Assembly: GCA_902803795.1 (NCBI GenBank)
Contig: CADCRC010000099.1
Location: 1 to 8,711, forward strand
Direction: 5' to 3'
DNA: 8,711 bases
Source: an uncultured Erysipelotrichaceae bacterium
GTDB taxonomy: Bacteria > Bacillota_I > Bacilli_A > RF39 > UBA660
The notes under the pieces were generated by a model, which was not told where the DNA came from, searched no databases, and saw only the letters and a program-made list of their open reading frames with translations. The translations under genes and the position numbers were made by a program. Positions 1-6,611 of the stretch are shown here, piece after piece (the stretch's first letter is position 1; every line of letters begins with the position of its first letter).

Positions 1-1172
1 GATTTGTTAGTTGAACTAGAATTAGAAGATGTCTTCTTACCACCAGCAGACTGTTTAGAAACAACCTTAGAATACTTACTATTATTCTCTGGCAATTTAG
101 CAGCCTTATTATTTAAATTAGTAACAATAAATGCATTAGAAACTGTTCTACCACCATACTCACCACCAGCTGAAGGATAATTATATAAGAATCCACCAAG
201 AGACATAGTAGTTGATGCACCACCATCTAAGTTAGCAGCATTATATGCATCATATCTCAATAATACTTCAATAACATCATTCATTGTTGCTCCAATAGAA
301 TAACCAGGAAGTCTACCATCTATAACTAAAAATAATACAATTCCATCTTGTCTTTGAGCAATAACAGTTCTAGGTGCAGTACCCCATCCTCCATCACCAT
401 GAATTTTAGATACATTACCATTAACAATCAAATTAGGTCCAAATTCAACTGCATCCCACATACCTTGAGAAATTGCAGTATTAGGATCTAAATCAGTAAG
501 CCACATTTTATGATCTTTAGTAAATCCAATTAATTGACCACTACCACCAGGATGTGTCCAAATAAGTTGTCCATCTTGGATTATTGCACCATATGGAATC
601 GAACCATTACCCCATCCATCAAGATCTTCAAAACCTCCACCATTTATACCAACAAGTCCATTATTATTTTTAACTAAATTATTAACGCTTTCACCAACAA
701 TACCAAGTTTAGAAGACACAGCTAATTCAACATCAGCAGGATCATATATAACAGTCAAATATCCTTTAAAAGATGGTTCATTTATACTAATAATTTTAAA
801 AACATCATTACCTTTTTCTTTAGTACATAAATCTTTTTCATATTCAGATGAATATGTCTTCTTATTACATCCACCACCTATAGTAATATTATCCAAATTC
901 ATCTCTTCAGTATTTTGTTCAATATAATTTGCAGACATTATTTTATTAATTACATCAGATGAATATAACATATAAGCTAAATATTTATGAGACATTGTAG
1001 TCATCGCAGTTGGAATCCAAAAAGTCTTAAAAGCAGTAGTATTTATAACAAACATAACAACAACAACAAAAATATCTAATAAAAATATTATTTTAGTATA
1101 CCATCTAGTTTTAAATTTTCTTTTTTTCTTTTTATCTTTCATACCCAACAATTCTCTTTCTTCCTTATTCAC
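1..1172 (-). CDS. Membrane-anchored phosphodiester glycosidase (NAGPA domain), 3' end beyond left edge
   Basis: I translated 390 codons with no stop before the window edge, so the C-terminus is missing. A basic cytoplasmic stretch (residues about 11-24) is followed by one membrane segment (about 28-48), so the rest should lie outside the cell. Residues about 127-355 show the NAGPA-type pattern: GINGGGF at 175-181, GPNLIVNG at 245-252, PRTVIA at 267-272, a VIDGR strand at 283-287 and NLDGGAST at 314-321. The family hydrolyses phosphodiester-linked sugars, as in mammalian GlcNAc-1-phosphodiester uncovering enzyme; bacterial members are linked to cell-wall or exopolysaccharide glycans. The substrate here is unknown. 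From about residue 356 the chain becomes a Ser/Asn/Lys-rich tail. The GTG start at 1172 is chosen because AGGTGAT lies 5-7 bases upstream and overlaps the stop of the preceding gene (10 bases apart, same operon); an in-frame ATG at 1142 has no such site. Family call is firm, precise activity is not. Confidence 0.85.
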   Translation of the reverse strand, partial: MNKEERELLGMKDKKKKRKFKTRWYTKIIFLLDIFVVVVMFVINTTAFKTFWIPTAMTTMSHKYLAYMLYSSDVINKIMSANYIEQNTEEMNLDNITIGGGCNKKTYSSEYEKDLCTKEKGNDVFKIISINEPSFKGYLTVIYDPADVELAVSSKLGIVGESVNNLVKNNNGLVGINGGGFEDLDGWGNGSIPYGAIIQDGQLIWTHPGGSGQLIGFTKDHKMWLTDLDPNTAISQGMWDAVEFGPNLIVNGNVSKIHGDGGWGTAPRTVIAQRQDGIVLFLVIDGRLPGYSIGATMNDVIEVLLRYDAYNAANLDGGASTTMSLGGFLYNYPSAGGEYGGRTVSNAFIVTNLNNKAAKLPENNSKYSKVVSKQSAGGKKTSSNSSSTNK

Positions 1173-1182
1173 AATAAATCAC

Positions 1183-2559
1183 CTACTCAATAGTATATGG
1201 ATTATCAAATGTACCAAGTCCTTTAGATAACTTATCTTTCTTTATACATACAACAGGAACAACATTATTTTTATTCAAAATAGGAGTTTTACCAACCATA
1301 CCACTATTATTATATATATACACCTCATCACTTACATTAGATGTAAAATTAATCAAAGGATAACCTGTAAGAGAAACATCATCGTTATTATAGTCAAATA
1401 AATTAGGAATACTAACTTTAGTAAATGAAGTATCATTATATATATTTAAATAATTATAACTAGATTCAGTACTTATCTCACCTACATAATTATCACAATT
1501 TTCTAATTTATCTGCATAAGATAATGTCTTATAATAAGTAGTATTTAAATATTCAGCAATAGAACCTTTATCATTTATTAAATATTTTGAAGATTCATCA
1601 CTATACATATGCAATAAATTAGATTCATTTGATTTAACATAATCAGTTAACCTCAATTTCAATATTATATCATTATCTTGAATAATTTTCCAGTTATCAT
1701 TACCTAATTTAACATATTGATCAGATCTATTATCATTATTAGAATTAATTAAATATGGATCATCTTTAGAACCAGAACCTCCAGCTATCATCATTTTATT
1801 TTTAAAAGTAATAACAGGTCTAATACCATAAATATCTGTTTTACCACAAGTTGATATTCCACCATCTGTATCTACAATCAAATTATTTCCAGTAGAATCC
1901 TGTCCTAAAGCATAAAAATACTTACCTATATTTAAATAACTCTTAGCTCCACCCGCTTTAATATAATCAGATATAGAAATAATTGAAACATAATCTTTAT
2001 TAACTTCAGAAGAAACAGAAACCTTATTATCTTTAGTAACTTTATCAATAGAATATTTAGTTTTAACTAAATTCTTTTTATAATCGTTAAGCATATCAAT
2101 ATATACGCCAGTATAATTATTATTATTAATATTACTATCTATTTTATTTAGCCATATATATATATTACTATTTTTATAATTATTATCATTATACATAAAA
2201 TTAGCAATATTATCACTACTAACTACAACAACACTACCATCATTATTAATTCTAACTATCCTAAACAATTTATTAGAATATTTTATATAATTTGTCTCAA
2301 CATTACCATAAAAATAATAACCTTTTTTGTCTTGATGCAAACCTTTTCCAGATGATTGAATAGGATTAGAACTTAATAAAGTAGTTTCTAAATCACCAGA
2401 TATATTATTTTTCTTATTTAATTTAGTATAATAATAATTAGATCTAAGTCCATAATATATTAAAATAACAATTATTATTACCAAACTACATACATCAAAT
2501 ATAAATTCTTTTTTTCCAATACTTTTCTTTATATTTTTTTGATTTAACTTTTTCTTCAC
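1183..2559 (-). CDS. Membrane-anchored extracellular protein with two diverged tandem modules, function unknown
   Basis: The product is 458 residues: a short basic N-terminus, a membrane helix at about residues 19-37, then an Asn/Tyr/Ser-rich extracellular region. I see two related modules. Module A (about 80-273) contains YIKYSNKLFRIVRINNDGS, IYIWLN, GIRPVITFK and GSGSKDDPYLI. Module B (about 280-458) contains the corresponding YVKLGNDNWKIIQDNDI, SIAEYLN, VVPVVCIKK and GLGTFDNPYTI. This type of module (a 'YVK..N..WRIV.IN.DGS' strand pair and a terminal 'GxGTxDNPY') is common in surface proteins of uncultured Firmicutes; I know no established function. The GTG at 2559 is preferred over the GTG at 2568 because the latter lies inside the ribosome binding site AGGTGAT, and the distance from AGGTG to 2559 matches that of the next gene. 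It is the first gene of an operon with the glycosidase gene, 10 bases apart, so the two may act on the same envelope component (inference). Confidence 0.8.
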   Translation of the reverse strand: MKKKLNQKNIKKSIGKKEFIFDVCSLVIIIVILIYYGLRSNYYYTKLNKKNNISGDLETTLLSSNPIQSSGKGLHQDKKGYYFYGNVETNYIKYSNKLFRIVRINNDGSVVVVSSDNIANFMYNDNNYKNSNIYIWLNKIDSNINNNNYTGVYIDMLNDYKKNLVKTKYSIDKVTKDNKVSVSSEVNKDYVSIISISDYIKAGGAKSYLNIGKYFYALGQDSTGNNLIVDTDGGISTCGKTDIYGIRPVITFKNKMMIAGGSGSKDDPYLINSNNDNRSDQYVKLGNDNWKIIQDNDIILKLRLTDYVKSNESNLLHMYSDESSKYLINDKGSIAEYLNTTYYKTLSYADKLENCDNYVGEISTESSYNYLNIYNDTSFTKVSIPNLFDYNNDDVSLTGYPLINFTSNVSDEVYIYNNSGMVGKTPILNKNNVVPVVCIKKDKLSKGLGTFDNPYTIE

Positions 2560-2578
2560 ATCTATCACCTACCTTAAA

Positions 2579-2607
2579 AGTATACCAAAAATATAAAATG
2601 TTATCAA
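2579..2607 (-). promoter_or_regulatory. Sigma-A-type promoter of the two-gene surface operon
   Basis: On the minus strand TTGATA (2602-2607) is separated by exactly 17 bases from TATACT (2579-2584). Each box has one mismatch to consensus. The expected start near 2572 leaves a leader of only about 13 bases containing the AGGTGAT ribosome binding site. It is divergent from the rpmB promoter, the two -35 boxes being about 10 bases apart. Confidence 0.75.
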
Positions 2608-2617
2608 GTGTAAAACA

Positions 2618-2646
2618 TTGACTTTATTAAAAATATATGATAAAGT
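2618..2646 (+). promoter_or_regulatory. Promoter of rpmB
   Basis: TTGACT (2618-2623), a 17-base spacer and TAAAGT (2641-2646), the latter preceded by TGA, which forms an extended -10 (TGn). The start would be near 2653, just upstream of the GGAGGG ribosome binding site at about 2659-2664. The -10 is weaker than consensus, so the exact position is moderately certain. Confidence 0.55.
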
Positions 2647-2669
2647 AATTAAGAAATTGGAGGGATAAT

Positions 2670-2843
2670 ATGGCAGTTAATATATCAAATAGAAAAGGTA
2701 ATGTAAAAAACATGAGATCACATGCACTTAATGCAACTAAAAAAAGACAAAAATTAAATCTACAAACATATAGATTATCTAATGGAAAAAAAGTTAGATT
2801 ATCAACAAAAGAAATTAGAACATTAGAAAAATATAATAAGTAA
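2670..2843 (+). CDS. rpmB: 50S ribosomal protein L28
   Basis: 57 residues, read directly: the start MAVNISNRKG is followed by the L28 core (NMRSHALNATKKRQ at 14-27, LQTYRLSNGKKVRLSTKEIR at 31-50). L28 binds 23S rRNA in the large subunit. In many relatives the N-terminus is C-x-x-TGK and belongs to a zinc-binding set; this protein has no cysteine and is a few residues shorter than the 60-odd usual in Firmicutes, which fits a zinc-free (C-minus) form. The start has GGAGGG six bases upstream. It is the only plus-strand gene here, stands alone as rpmB often does in Firmicutes, and ends at two terminator-like hairpins. Confidence 0.93.
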   Translation: MAVNISNRKGNVKNMRSHALNATKKRQKLNLQTYRLSNGKKVRLSTKEIRTLEKYNK

Positions 2844-2847
2844 ATTT

Positions 2848-2871
2848 AATTAGTCTGTGACTAGTTTTTTT
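2848..2871 (+). terminator. Rho-independent terminator of rpmB (first)
   Basis: Four bases after the rpmB stop, AATTAGTC and GACTAGTT pair (eight pairs, one G-U) around a TGT loop, and the 3' arm runs directly into a seven-T tract. It is short and AT-rich but has the right shape and place. Confidence 0.65.
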
Positions 2872-2896
2872 ATACAAAAAATTATTTTCAATAATA

Positions 2897-2926
2897 AATA
2901 TACTTCCACATCGGAAGTATATTTTT
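2897..2926 (+). terminator. Second, stronger hairpin terminator downstream of rpmB
   Basis: A perfect 11-base-pair stem (2897-2907 with 2913-2923) closes a five-base loop ACATC and runs into TTTTT. The core arms are ACTTCC and GGAAGT. The opposite strand has only an interrupted T-run after the stem, so it most likely acts on plus-strand transcripts, as a backup for rpmB in a convergent region. Confidence 0.75.
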
Positions 2927-2943
2927 ATAATAAATTATTATAT

Positions 2944-2974
2944 AAAAACCTCATTTCTATATAGAAACAAGGTT
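2944..2974 (-). terminator. Terminator of the minus-strand gene ending at 2992
   Basis: On the minus strand AACCTTGTTTCT pairs with AGAAATGAGGTT (12 pairs including two G-U) around ATAT, then TTTTTATA follows. It starts 18 bases after the stop at 2992, which is the expected spot. Confidence 0.8.
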
Positions 2975-2991
2975 CAAATCAAATAACTCTA

Positions 2992-4044
2992 TTAATTACA
3001 AGTATATCCAGCATTAGTATTTATCAACTTAACATTATCATAAGAATCATCTAAAGTAACAATTATATTAGAAAACTCATTACTCTTATGTAATTCATCC
3101 ATAGTAGAAACATCAAATAAAGATAAATCAACAGCTAAATCAACAAAGAATTGACTATTATCTGTAGCAAGAGTAGCAGTTAATTCATATCCATTAACAG
3201 ACACAACTAAAGGATTATAAAGAACATACTCAGATTCAATAGTCTTAGTAGTATTACCAGGTACAGTAGGAACAGTAGGAACTGCAGGTGAAACTGGAAC
3301 AGCATCACTTGTTACATTGCTTTCACTATTATCACTATTTGTAGAAGTACCAGAAGCATTATTAACTACAACTAAACGTTTAGAATATGATTTTAATTTT
3401 GATTCAGTAAATTTATAAACAACCTCAGTTGTATAAGATAAATTATTAACAGTATCATTATTAACAATTGAACAAACTAAACTATCTGGATTAGTAACTA
3501 CATCATTTGGTTCACTAGTTCCACTATTATCAGAATTATCAGTATTTGAAGTATTATTATTATTTGTATTTGTATTTGATTGTGGAACACTAGGAGTAGA
3601 TGGAACTAAATTAGCACCCTGAATTTGCATAACTAAAACACCAACGATAATTACTAAAGCACCAACTAAAGCAAGAAGCAAAGGTAAATTATTTTTCTTT
3701 TTACCAGTTTCGTTAATTGATTGAGGATTAAGAACTTGTCCATTAAGACCTCCCATGCCATTAGGAACTTGTGAAGTAGTTTGTACAGCAAAAGGATCCT
3801 GAACTTGATTCACCATATTAGGATCTTGCATTTGTACATTCTGCATATTTGAAACCATACCTGCATTAAGATTATTCATATCACCATTTGGACTAATCAT
3901 CCCATTATTTTGATTCATCATAGATGGATCTTGCATTTGTGCATCCTGCATATTTGGAACCATTCCAGCACCAGCATTATTCATATCACCATTCGGACTA
4001 ATCATTCCATTATTTTGATTCATCATATTATTATCTTGATTCAT
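2992..4044 (-). CDS. Single-pass membrane protein with Met/Asn/Gln-rich repeat N-terminus, function unknown
   Basis: 350 residues if started at the ATG at 4044. Parts in order: a Met/Asn/Gln/Pro-rich region (1-114) with two 35-residue tandem repeats (8-42 and 43-77); a KKKNN stop; one hydrophobic helix (about 120-141); an Asn/Ser/Thr-rich linker (about 150-185); and a mostly beta-like C-terminal domain (about 190-350) with a cysteine near each end (C191, C349). That domain is interrupted at about 227-267 by a Ser/Asn then Pro/Val/Thr-rich insertion. By the positive-inside rule the repeat region should be cytoplasmic and the C-terminal domain outside. I do not recognise a family with a known role. 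Start is uncertain: the in-frame ATG at 4056 is only one base after AAAAAGG, and GTG at 4053 is possible; 4044 has GGTGA five bases upstream. It is transcribed alone between its own promoter and terminator. Confidence 0.75.
   Translation of the reverse strand: MNQDNNMMNQNNGMISPNGDMNNAGAGMVPNMQDAQMQDPSMMNQNNGMISPNGDMNNLNAGMVSNMQNVQMQDPNMVNQVQDPFAVQTTSQVPNGMGGLNGQVLNPQSINETGKKKNNLPLLLALVGALVIIVGVLVMQIQGANLVPSTPSVPQSNTNTNNNNTSNTDNSDNSGTSEPNDVVTNPDSLVCSIVNNDTVNNLSYTTEVVYKFTESKLKSYSKRLVVVNNASGTSTNSDNSESNVTSDAVPVSPAVPTVPTVPGNTTKTIESEYVLYNPLVVSVNGYELTATLATDNSQFFVDLAVDLSLFDVSTMDELHKSNEFSNIIVTLDDSYDNVKLINTNAGYTCN
3814..4023 (-). repeat. Two tandem 105-base coding repeats
   Basis: Copy 1 (4023-3919) and copy 2 (3918-3814) encode the same 35-residue unit, beginning MNQNNGMISPNGDMNN and ending MQDP[SN]M. 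The differences include synonymous changes such as TCCGAATGG versus TCCAAATGG, so the duplication is not brand new. The following MVNQVQDPF looks like a degraded third start. Confidence 0.85.
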
Positions 4045-4079
4045 ATTATTCACCATACCTTTTTACATTATACAATTAA

Positions 4080-4107
4080 ATTATAACAAATTTTTTTCAT
4101 AATTCAA
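4080..4107 (-). promoter_or_regulatory. Likely promoter of the repeat-containing membrane protein gene
   Basis: TATAAT (4080-4085) preceded by TGT gives an extended -10, with TTGAAT (4102-4107) 16 bases upstream. A perfect TTGACA at 4108-4113 lies right beside it but would need a 22-base spacer, so it is not favoured. A second TATAAT at 4067-4072 lacks a -35 partner. Confidence 0.55.
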
Positions 4108-4118
4108 TGTCAAATCAC

Positions 4119-4148
4119 AAAAAAAACATTTTTTTATGTAAAAAAAAA
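4119..4148 (-). terminator. Weak, A:U-only terminator-like hairpin after typA
   Basis: Immediately after the typA stop the minus strand reads a T9 tract, ACAT, an A7 tract, TG and a T8 tract. The T9 and A7 runs can pair around ACAT and the final T8 could act as the release tract. With no G-C pair the hairpin is weak, and read-through into the next gene is possible. Confidence 0.35.
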
Positions 4149-4151
4149 GAA

Positions 4152-5969
4152 TTAATCATTCTTTTTATGAGAATCAAACTTTTTTCTCTGTTCTGTATTT
4201 AATATTTTCTTTCTTAATCTAATATGATTTGGAGTAATTTCAACAAGTTCATCAGAATTAATATAATCAAGAGCATATTCTAAACTTATAGGTCTAGGTC
4301 TTTTTAATACAACAGTATGATCAGATCCAGCAGCTCTAGTATTTGTCAATTGTTTGCCTTTTGTAACATTAACAGCTAAATCAGCATCCTTATTTGCTTC
4401 GCCTACAATTTGTCCTTCATATACTTCTTCACCAGGTTCAATAAACATAACTCCCCTATCTTCCAAATTACCAATTGAGTAAGCTGTAGATTGTCCCTCA
4501 TCTACTGAAACAAGAACTCCTAATTTTCTCTCACCTACATTTACATTTTCAATTGGAGCATATTCTTTAAATGTATGATTCATTATTCCATATCCTCTAG
4601 TTAAAGTCATAAATTCCGTAGAAAAACCAATTAAACCACGAGATGGTATAGTATAAATTAATCTTGTTTGATTATCTATTTGATTCATAGAATCCATATG
4701 ACCACCACGTATACCAACCTGTTCAATTACACCACCTAAATAATCCTGAGGTACATCTATTTGTAATTCTTCATATGGTTCACATTCAATACCATCAATT
4801 TCTTTAATAATAACTTTAGGTTTACTTACTTCAAGTTCAAATCCTTCTCTTCTTAAATTTTCTATTAAAATACCAAGGTGTAGTTCTCCTCTACCACTAA
4901 CAATAAAAGATTCATTAGAATCAGGTTCAACATTTAAAGAAACATCTCTTTGAGTTTCACTAAATAACCTATCTCCAATCTTTCTTGCAGTTAAAAATTT
5001 ACCATCCTTACCAACAAAAGGAGATGAATTAGTACCAAAAGTCATCTGCATTGTAGGAGCATCTATATGTAATTTAGGAAGTGGCAATATATTATTTTTT
5101 TCACATAATGTCTCACCAACACTAATATCTGATAATCCAGAAACTGCAATAATATCACCAGCTTCTGCTTCAGTAATTTCAATTCTATTATATCCATAAT
5201 ATCCAAACAATTTTTGAATCCTAAATTCTTTTAAACTACCATCCAATCTAGCACATGTTACCATTTCTCCTAATTTAATCTTACCATTAGAAACCTTACC
5301 AATTCCAATTCTTCCAACATATTCATTATAATCAAGTAACGAAGGTTGAAATTGAAGTGGTTTTAAAGGATCTCCATTAGGTTCAGGTATTTCATCAATA
5401 ATTGTATCCAAAACTTCTTCAAAACCTGGTGTTTGATCTTCCAATTTATCGGAATAAGAACAAGTTCCATTGATTGCAGAAGCATAAATAACTTTAAAAT
5501 CAATCGCATCATCATCTGCACCTAATTCAATAAACAAATCAAGTAAAGAATCCAAAACCTGATTAACTCTTGCTGCTGGTTTATCAACTTTATTAATTAT
5601 AACAATAGGTTTAACATGAGCCTCAAATGCCTTTTTTAATACAAATCTTGTCTGAGGCATAGGACCCTCGTAAGCATCAACAACAAGTAAAACTCCATCA
5701 ACCATATTCATAATACGTTCAACTTCTCCACCAAAATCAGCATGTCCTGGAGTATCTAAAATATTAATTCTAATTCCTTTATAATCTAATGCAGTAGTCT
5801 TAGCTAAAATAGTAATACCTCTTTCTTTTTCTAAAACATTAGAATCCATACTTAGATTAGACACATCTTGACTATCTCTAAACATTCCAGAACTTTTTAA
5901 AATTTCATCAACCAAGGTTGTTTTACCATGATCAACATGAGCAATTATCGCAACATTTCTCTTATTCAT
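4152..5969 (-). CDS. typA: Ribosome-binding translational GTPase TypA/BipA
   Basis: 605 residues, the usual length. The GTPase motifs are all present: P-loop AHVDHGKT (10-17), switch I ERGITI (49-54), DTPGH (72-76), NKVD (126-129) and SA (164-165). Elongation-factor domains II and III and the TypA-type C-terminal region follow (for example SGRGELHLGIL and RGGHMDSMNQ). TypA resembles EF-G, binds the 70S ribosome near the A site and is linked to ribosome assembly and stress or cold growth; it acts in the cytoplasm. The start at 5969 (MNKRNVAIIAH) is chosen over the in-frame ATG at 5993, because the strong AGGAAGAGGG site lies between them, about seven bases before 5969, and the protein then begins like family members. 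It is a single-gene unit with its own promoter, following tRNA-Ser and that tRNA's terminator. Confidence 0.96.
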   Translation of the reverse strand: MNKRNVAIIAHVDHGKTTLVDEILKSSGMFRDSQDVSNLSMDSNVLEKERGITILAKTTALDYKGIRINILDTPGHADFGGEVERIMNMVDGVLLVVDAYEGPMPQTRFVLKKAFEAHVKPIVIINKVDKPAARVNQVLDSLLDLFIELGADDDAIDFKVIYASAINGTCSYSDKLEDQTPGFEEVLDTIIDEIPEPNGDPLKPLQFQPSLLDYNEYVGRIGIGKVSNGKIKLGEMVTCARLDGSLKEFRIQKLFGYYGYNRIEITEAEAGDIIAVSGLSDISVGETLCEKNNILPLPKLHIDAPTMQMTFGTNSSPFVGKDGKFLTARKIGDRLFSETQRDVSLNVEPDSNESFIVSGRGELHLGILIENLRREGFELEVSKPKVIIKEIDGIECEPYEELQIDVPQDYLGGVIEQVGIRGGHMDSMNQIDNQTRLIYTIPSRGLIGFSTEFMTLTRGYGIMNHTFKEYAPIENVNVGERKLGVLVSVDEGQSTAYSIGNLEDRGVMFIEPGEEVYEGQIVGEANKDADLAVNVTKGKQLTNTRAAGSDHTVVLKRPRPISLEYALDYINSDELVEITPNHIRLRKKILNTEQRKKFDSHKKND

Positions 5970-5999
5970 AAAAATACCCTCTTCCTTAAGCACTCGTAG

Positions 6000-6008
6000 A
6001 TTATATCA
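6000..6008 (-). promoter_or_regulatory. Extended -10 promoter of typA
   Basis: TATAAT (6000-6005) is preceded by TGA, a TGn extended -10. The -35 position falls in a T-rich stretch with a poor match (about TAGTTT), as allowed when the extended element is present. The start near 5993 gives a leader of about 25 bases. The upstream T-tracts belong partly to the tRNA terminator. Confidence 0.65.
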
Positions 6009-6030
6009 TAAATATCAAAAAAAAACTATA

Positions 6031-6062
6031 AAAAAAAGAAAAAAATGTATAAAAATACATTT
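6031..6062 (-). terminator. Rho-independent terminator of tRNA-Ser
   Basis: On the minus strand AAATGTAT and ATACATTT form an 8-base-pair stem with a TTTT loop, running into TTTTCTTTTTTT. It begins 11 bases after the encoded CCA end and lies before the typA promoter, so it separates the two units. Confidence 0.75.
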
Positions 6063-6073
6063 CTAAATTCATA

Positions 6074-6164
6074 TGGCGGAGTGAGAGGGATTTGAACCCT
6101 CGCAGCAGTTACCCGCTCTACATCCTTAGCAGGGACGCCTCTTCAGCCTCTTGAGTATCACTCC
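6074..6164 (-). tRNA. tRNA-Ser (anticodon GCU)
   Basis: The minus strand folds as a class II tRNA of 91 bases. The acceptor is GGAGTGA with TCACTCC, followed by discriminator G and an encoded CCA. The anticodon stem is CGTCC with GGATG around loop CTGCTAA, giving anticodon GCT (plus-strand 6128-6130), which reads AGC and AGU serine codons. A long variable arm (about 19 bases, with AGC and GCT pairing) marks it as serine type. The T arm is GAGGG-TTCAAAT-CCCTC. It follows the small pilin-like gene in the same direction. Confidence 0.97.
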
Positions 6165-6167
6165 AGA

Positions 6168-6193
6168 AATCTATTTATATAAATAAATAGATT
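6168..6193 (-). other. Perfect AT-rich hairpin just upstream of tRNA-Ser
   Basis: AATCTATTTA and TAAATAGATT form a perfect 10-base-pair stem with a six-base AT loop, ending four bases before the tRNA. On the minus strand only three Ts follow, so it is a poor terminator. It may be a leader structure, an RNA-processing signal for the tRNA 5' end, or the remains of a terminator for the gene ending at 6231. Confidence 0.5.
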
Positions 6194-6218
6194 AATTATT
6201 ATTTAAATTTAAACAATT

Positions 6219-6246
6219 ATTATAAAAAAATTATGCACTTTCCCAA
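6219..6246 (-). promoter_or_regulatory. Possible promoter of tRNA-Ser
   Basis: TATAAT (6219-6224) has TTGGGA (6241-6246) 16 bases upstream; the -35 box lies inside the last codons of the pilin-like gene. The start near 6212 would give a leader of about 48 bases including the hairpin at 6168-6193. Co-transcription with the upstream gene is the alternative. Confidence 0.4.
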
Positions 6247-6548
6247 CAAGCTTGCCAACTTCTAGAATCCTCAGATCCAGTAGCATCAGCAACTAAATCC
6301 ATAACAAATCTAACAATCATTGTTACAAAGAAAACTAATGCACCATAAATAAGTCTTCTAATAAAAGCACTTTGAGCAGACTTAACAGCTTTATCATCAC
6401 TACTTATCGCAGCTTTAGCTAAATCAACTGAACCAAGTACAATCAACAATATTGGAATACCAATCATAATAACAGGCATTACTGTATGTTTAATAAGTCT
6501 CAAAACAACTTGAAGTAACTCATTTCCACAATCAACATCCATTATCAT
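6231..6548 (-). CDS. Small two-helix membrane protein, VirB2/T4SS-pilin-like
   Basis: 105 residues from the ATG at 6548. An N-terminal amphipathic part (1-19), helix 1 (about 21-43), a polar loop with SVDLAKAAISSDDKAVKSAQ (40-59), the FIRRLI basic motif (62-67), helix 2 (about 66-87) and a short acidic tail. The order 'helix, G..DLAKA...DDKA.K.AQ..FI.RLI, helix' matches my recollection of the T4SS_pilin family of Firmicutes and Patescibacteria, related in shape to VirB2/TrbC pilins. Subunits of that kind pack in the membrane and can be extruded as a filament. C7 and C101 could face the same side. The GTG at 6560 is rejected because it overlaps AAGGAG (6560-6565); the ATG at 6548 is 11 bases from it. 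It follows a TadZ-like gene and has its own consensus promoter, as would suit an abundant structural subunit. A non-pilin two-helix protein cannot be excluded. Confidence 0.62.
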   Translation of the reverse strand: MIMDVDCGNELLQVVLRLIKHTVMPVIMIGIPILLIVLGSVDLAKAAISSDDKAVKSAQSAFIRRLIYGALVFFVTMIVRFVMDLVADATGSEDSRSWQACWESA

Positions 6549-6582
6549 ATAATTTCTCACTCCTTACAAATTCATAACATAT

Positions 6583-6611
6583 ATTATATATTTATTTTAA
6601 AATTATGTCAA
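6583..6611 (-). promoter_or_regulatory. Perfect consensus sigma-A promoter of the pilin-like gene
   Basis: TTGACA (6606-6611), exactly 17 bases, then TATAAT (6583-6588). Both hexamers match consensus at every base. The -35 box contains the TGA stop of the TadZ-like gene. The start near 6576 gives a leader of about 28 bases carrying AAGGAG. Confidence 0.88.

Noticed and set aside
2560..2568. Upstream GTG start at 2568 for the two-module surface protein
   Set aside because: That GTG is part of the AGGTGAT ribosome binding site; the GTG at 2559 has the correct spacing.
4108..4113. Perfect TTGACA as -35 box for the membrane-protein gene
   Set aside because: The nearest TATAAT is 22 bases away; the neighbouring TTGAAT with 16 bases and an extended -10 fits better.
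4119..4148. Long A and T tracts as a CRISPR, origin or phase-variable element
   Set aside because: There is no repeated unit or DnaA-box pattern; they fit a weak terminator after typA.
5970..5993. ATG at 5993 adding eight residues to TypA
   Set aside because: The ribosome binding site lies between 5993 and 5969, 5993 coincides with the expected transcription start, and family members begin at the MNKRNVAII position.
6074..6164. tRNA-Ser as an integration site for a mobile element
   Set aside because: No integrase, no direct repeat of the tRNA 3' end and no change in base composition were seen nearby.
6549..6560. GTG at 6560 as start of the pilin-like gene
   Set aside because: It shares its G with AAGGAG, so no ribosome site would precede it.
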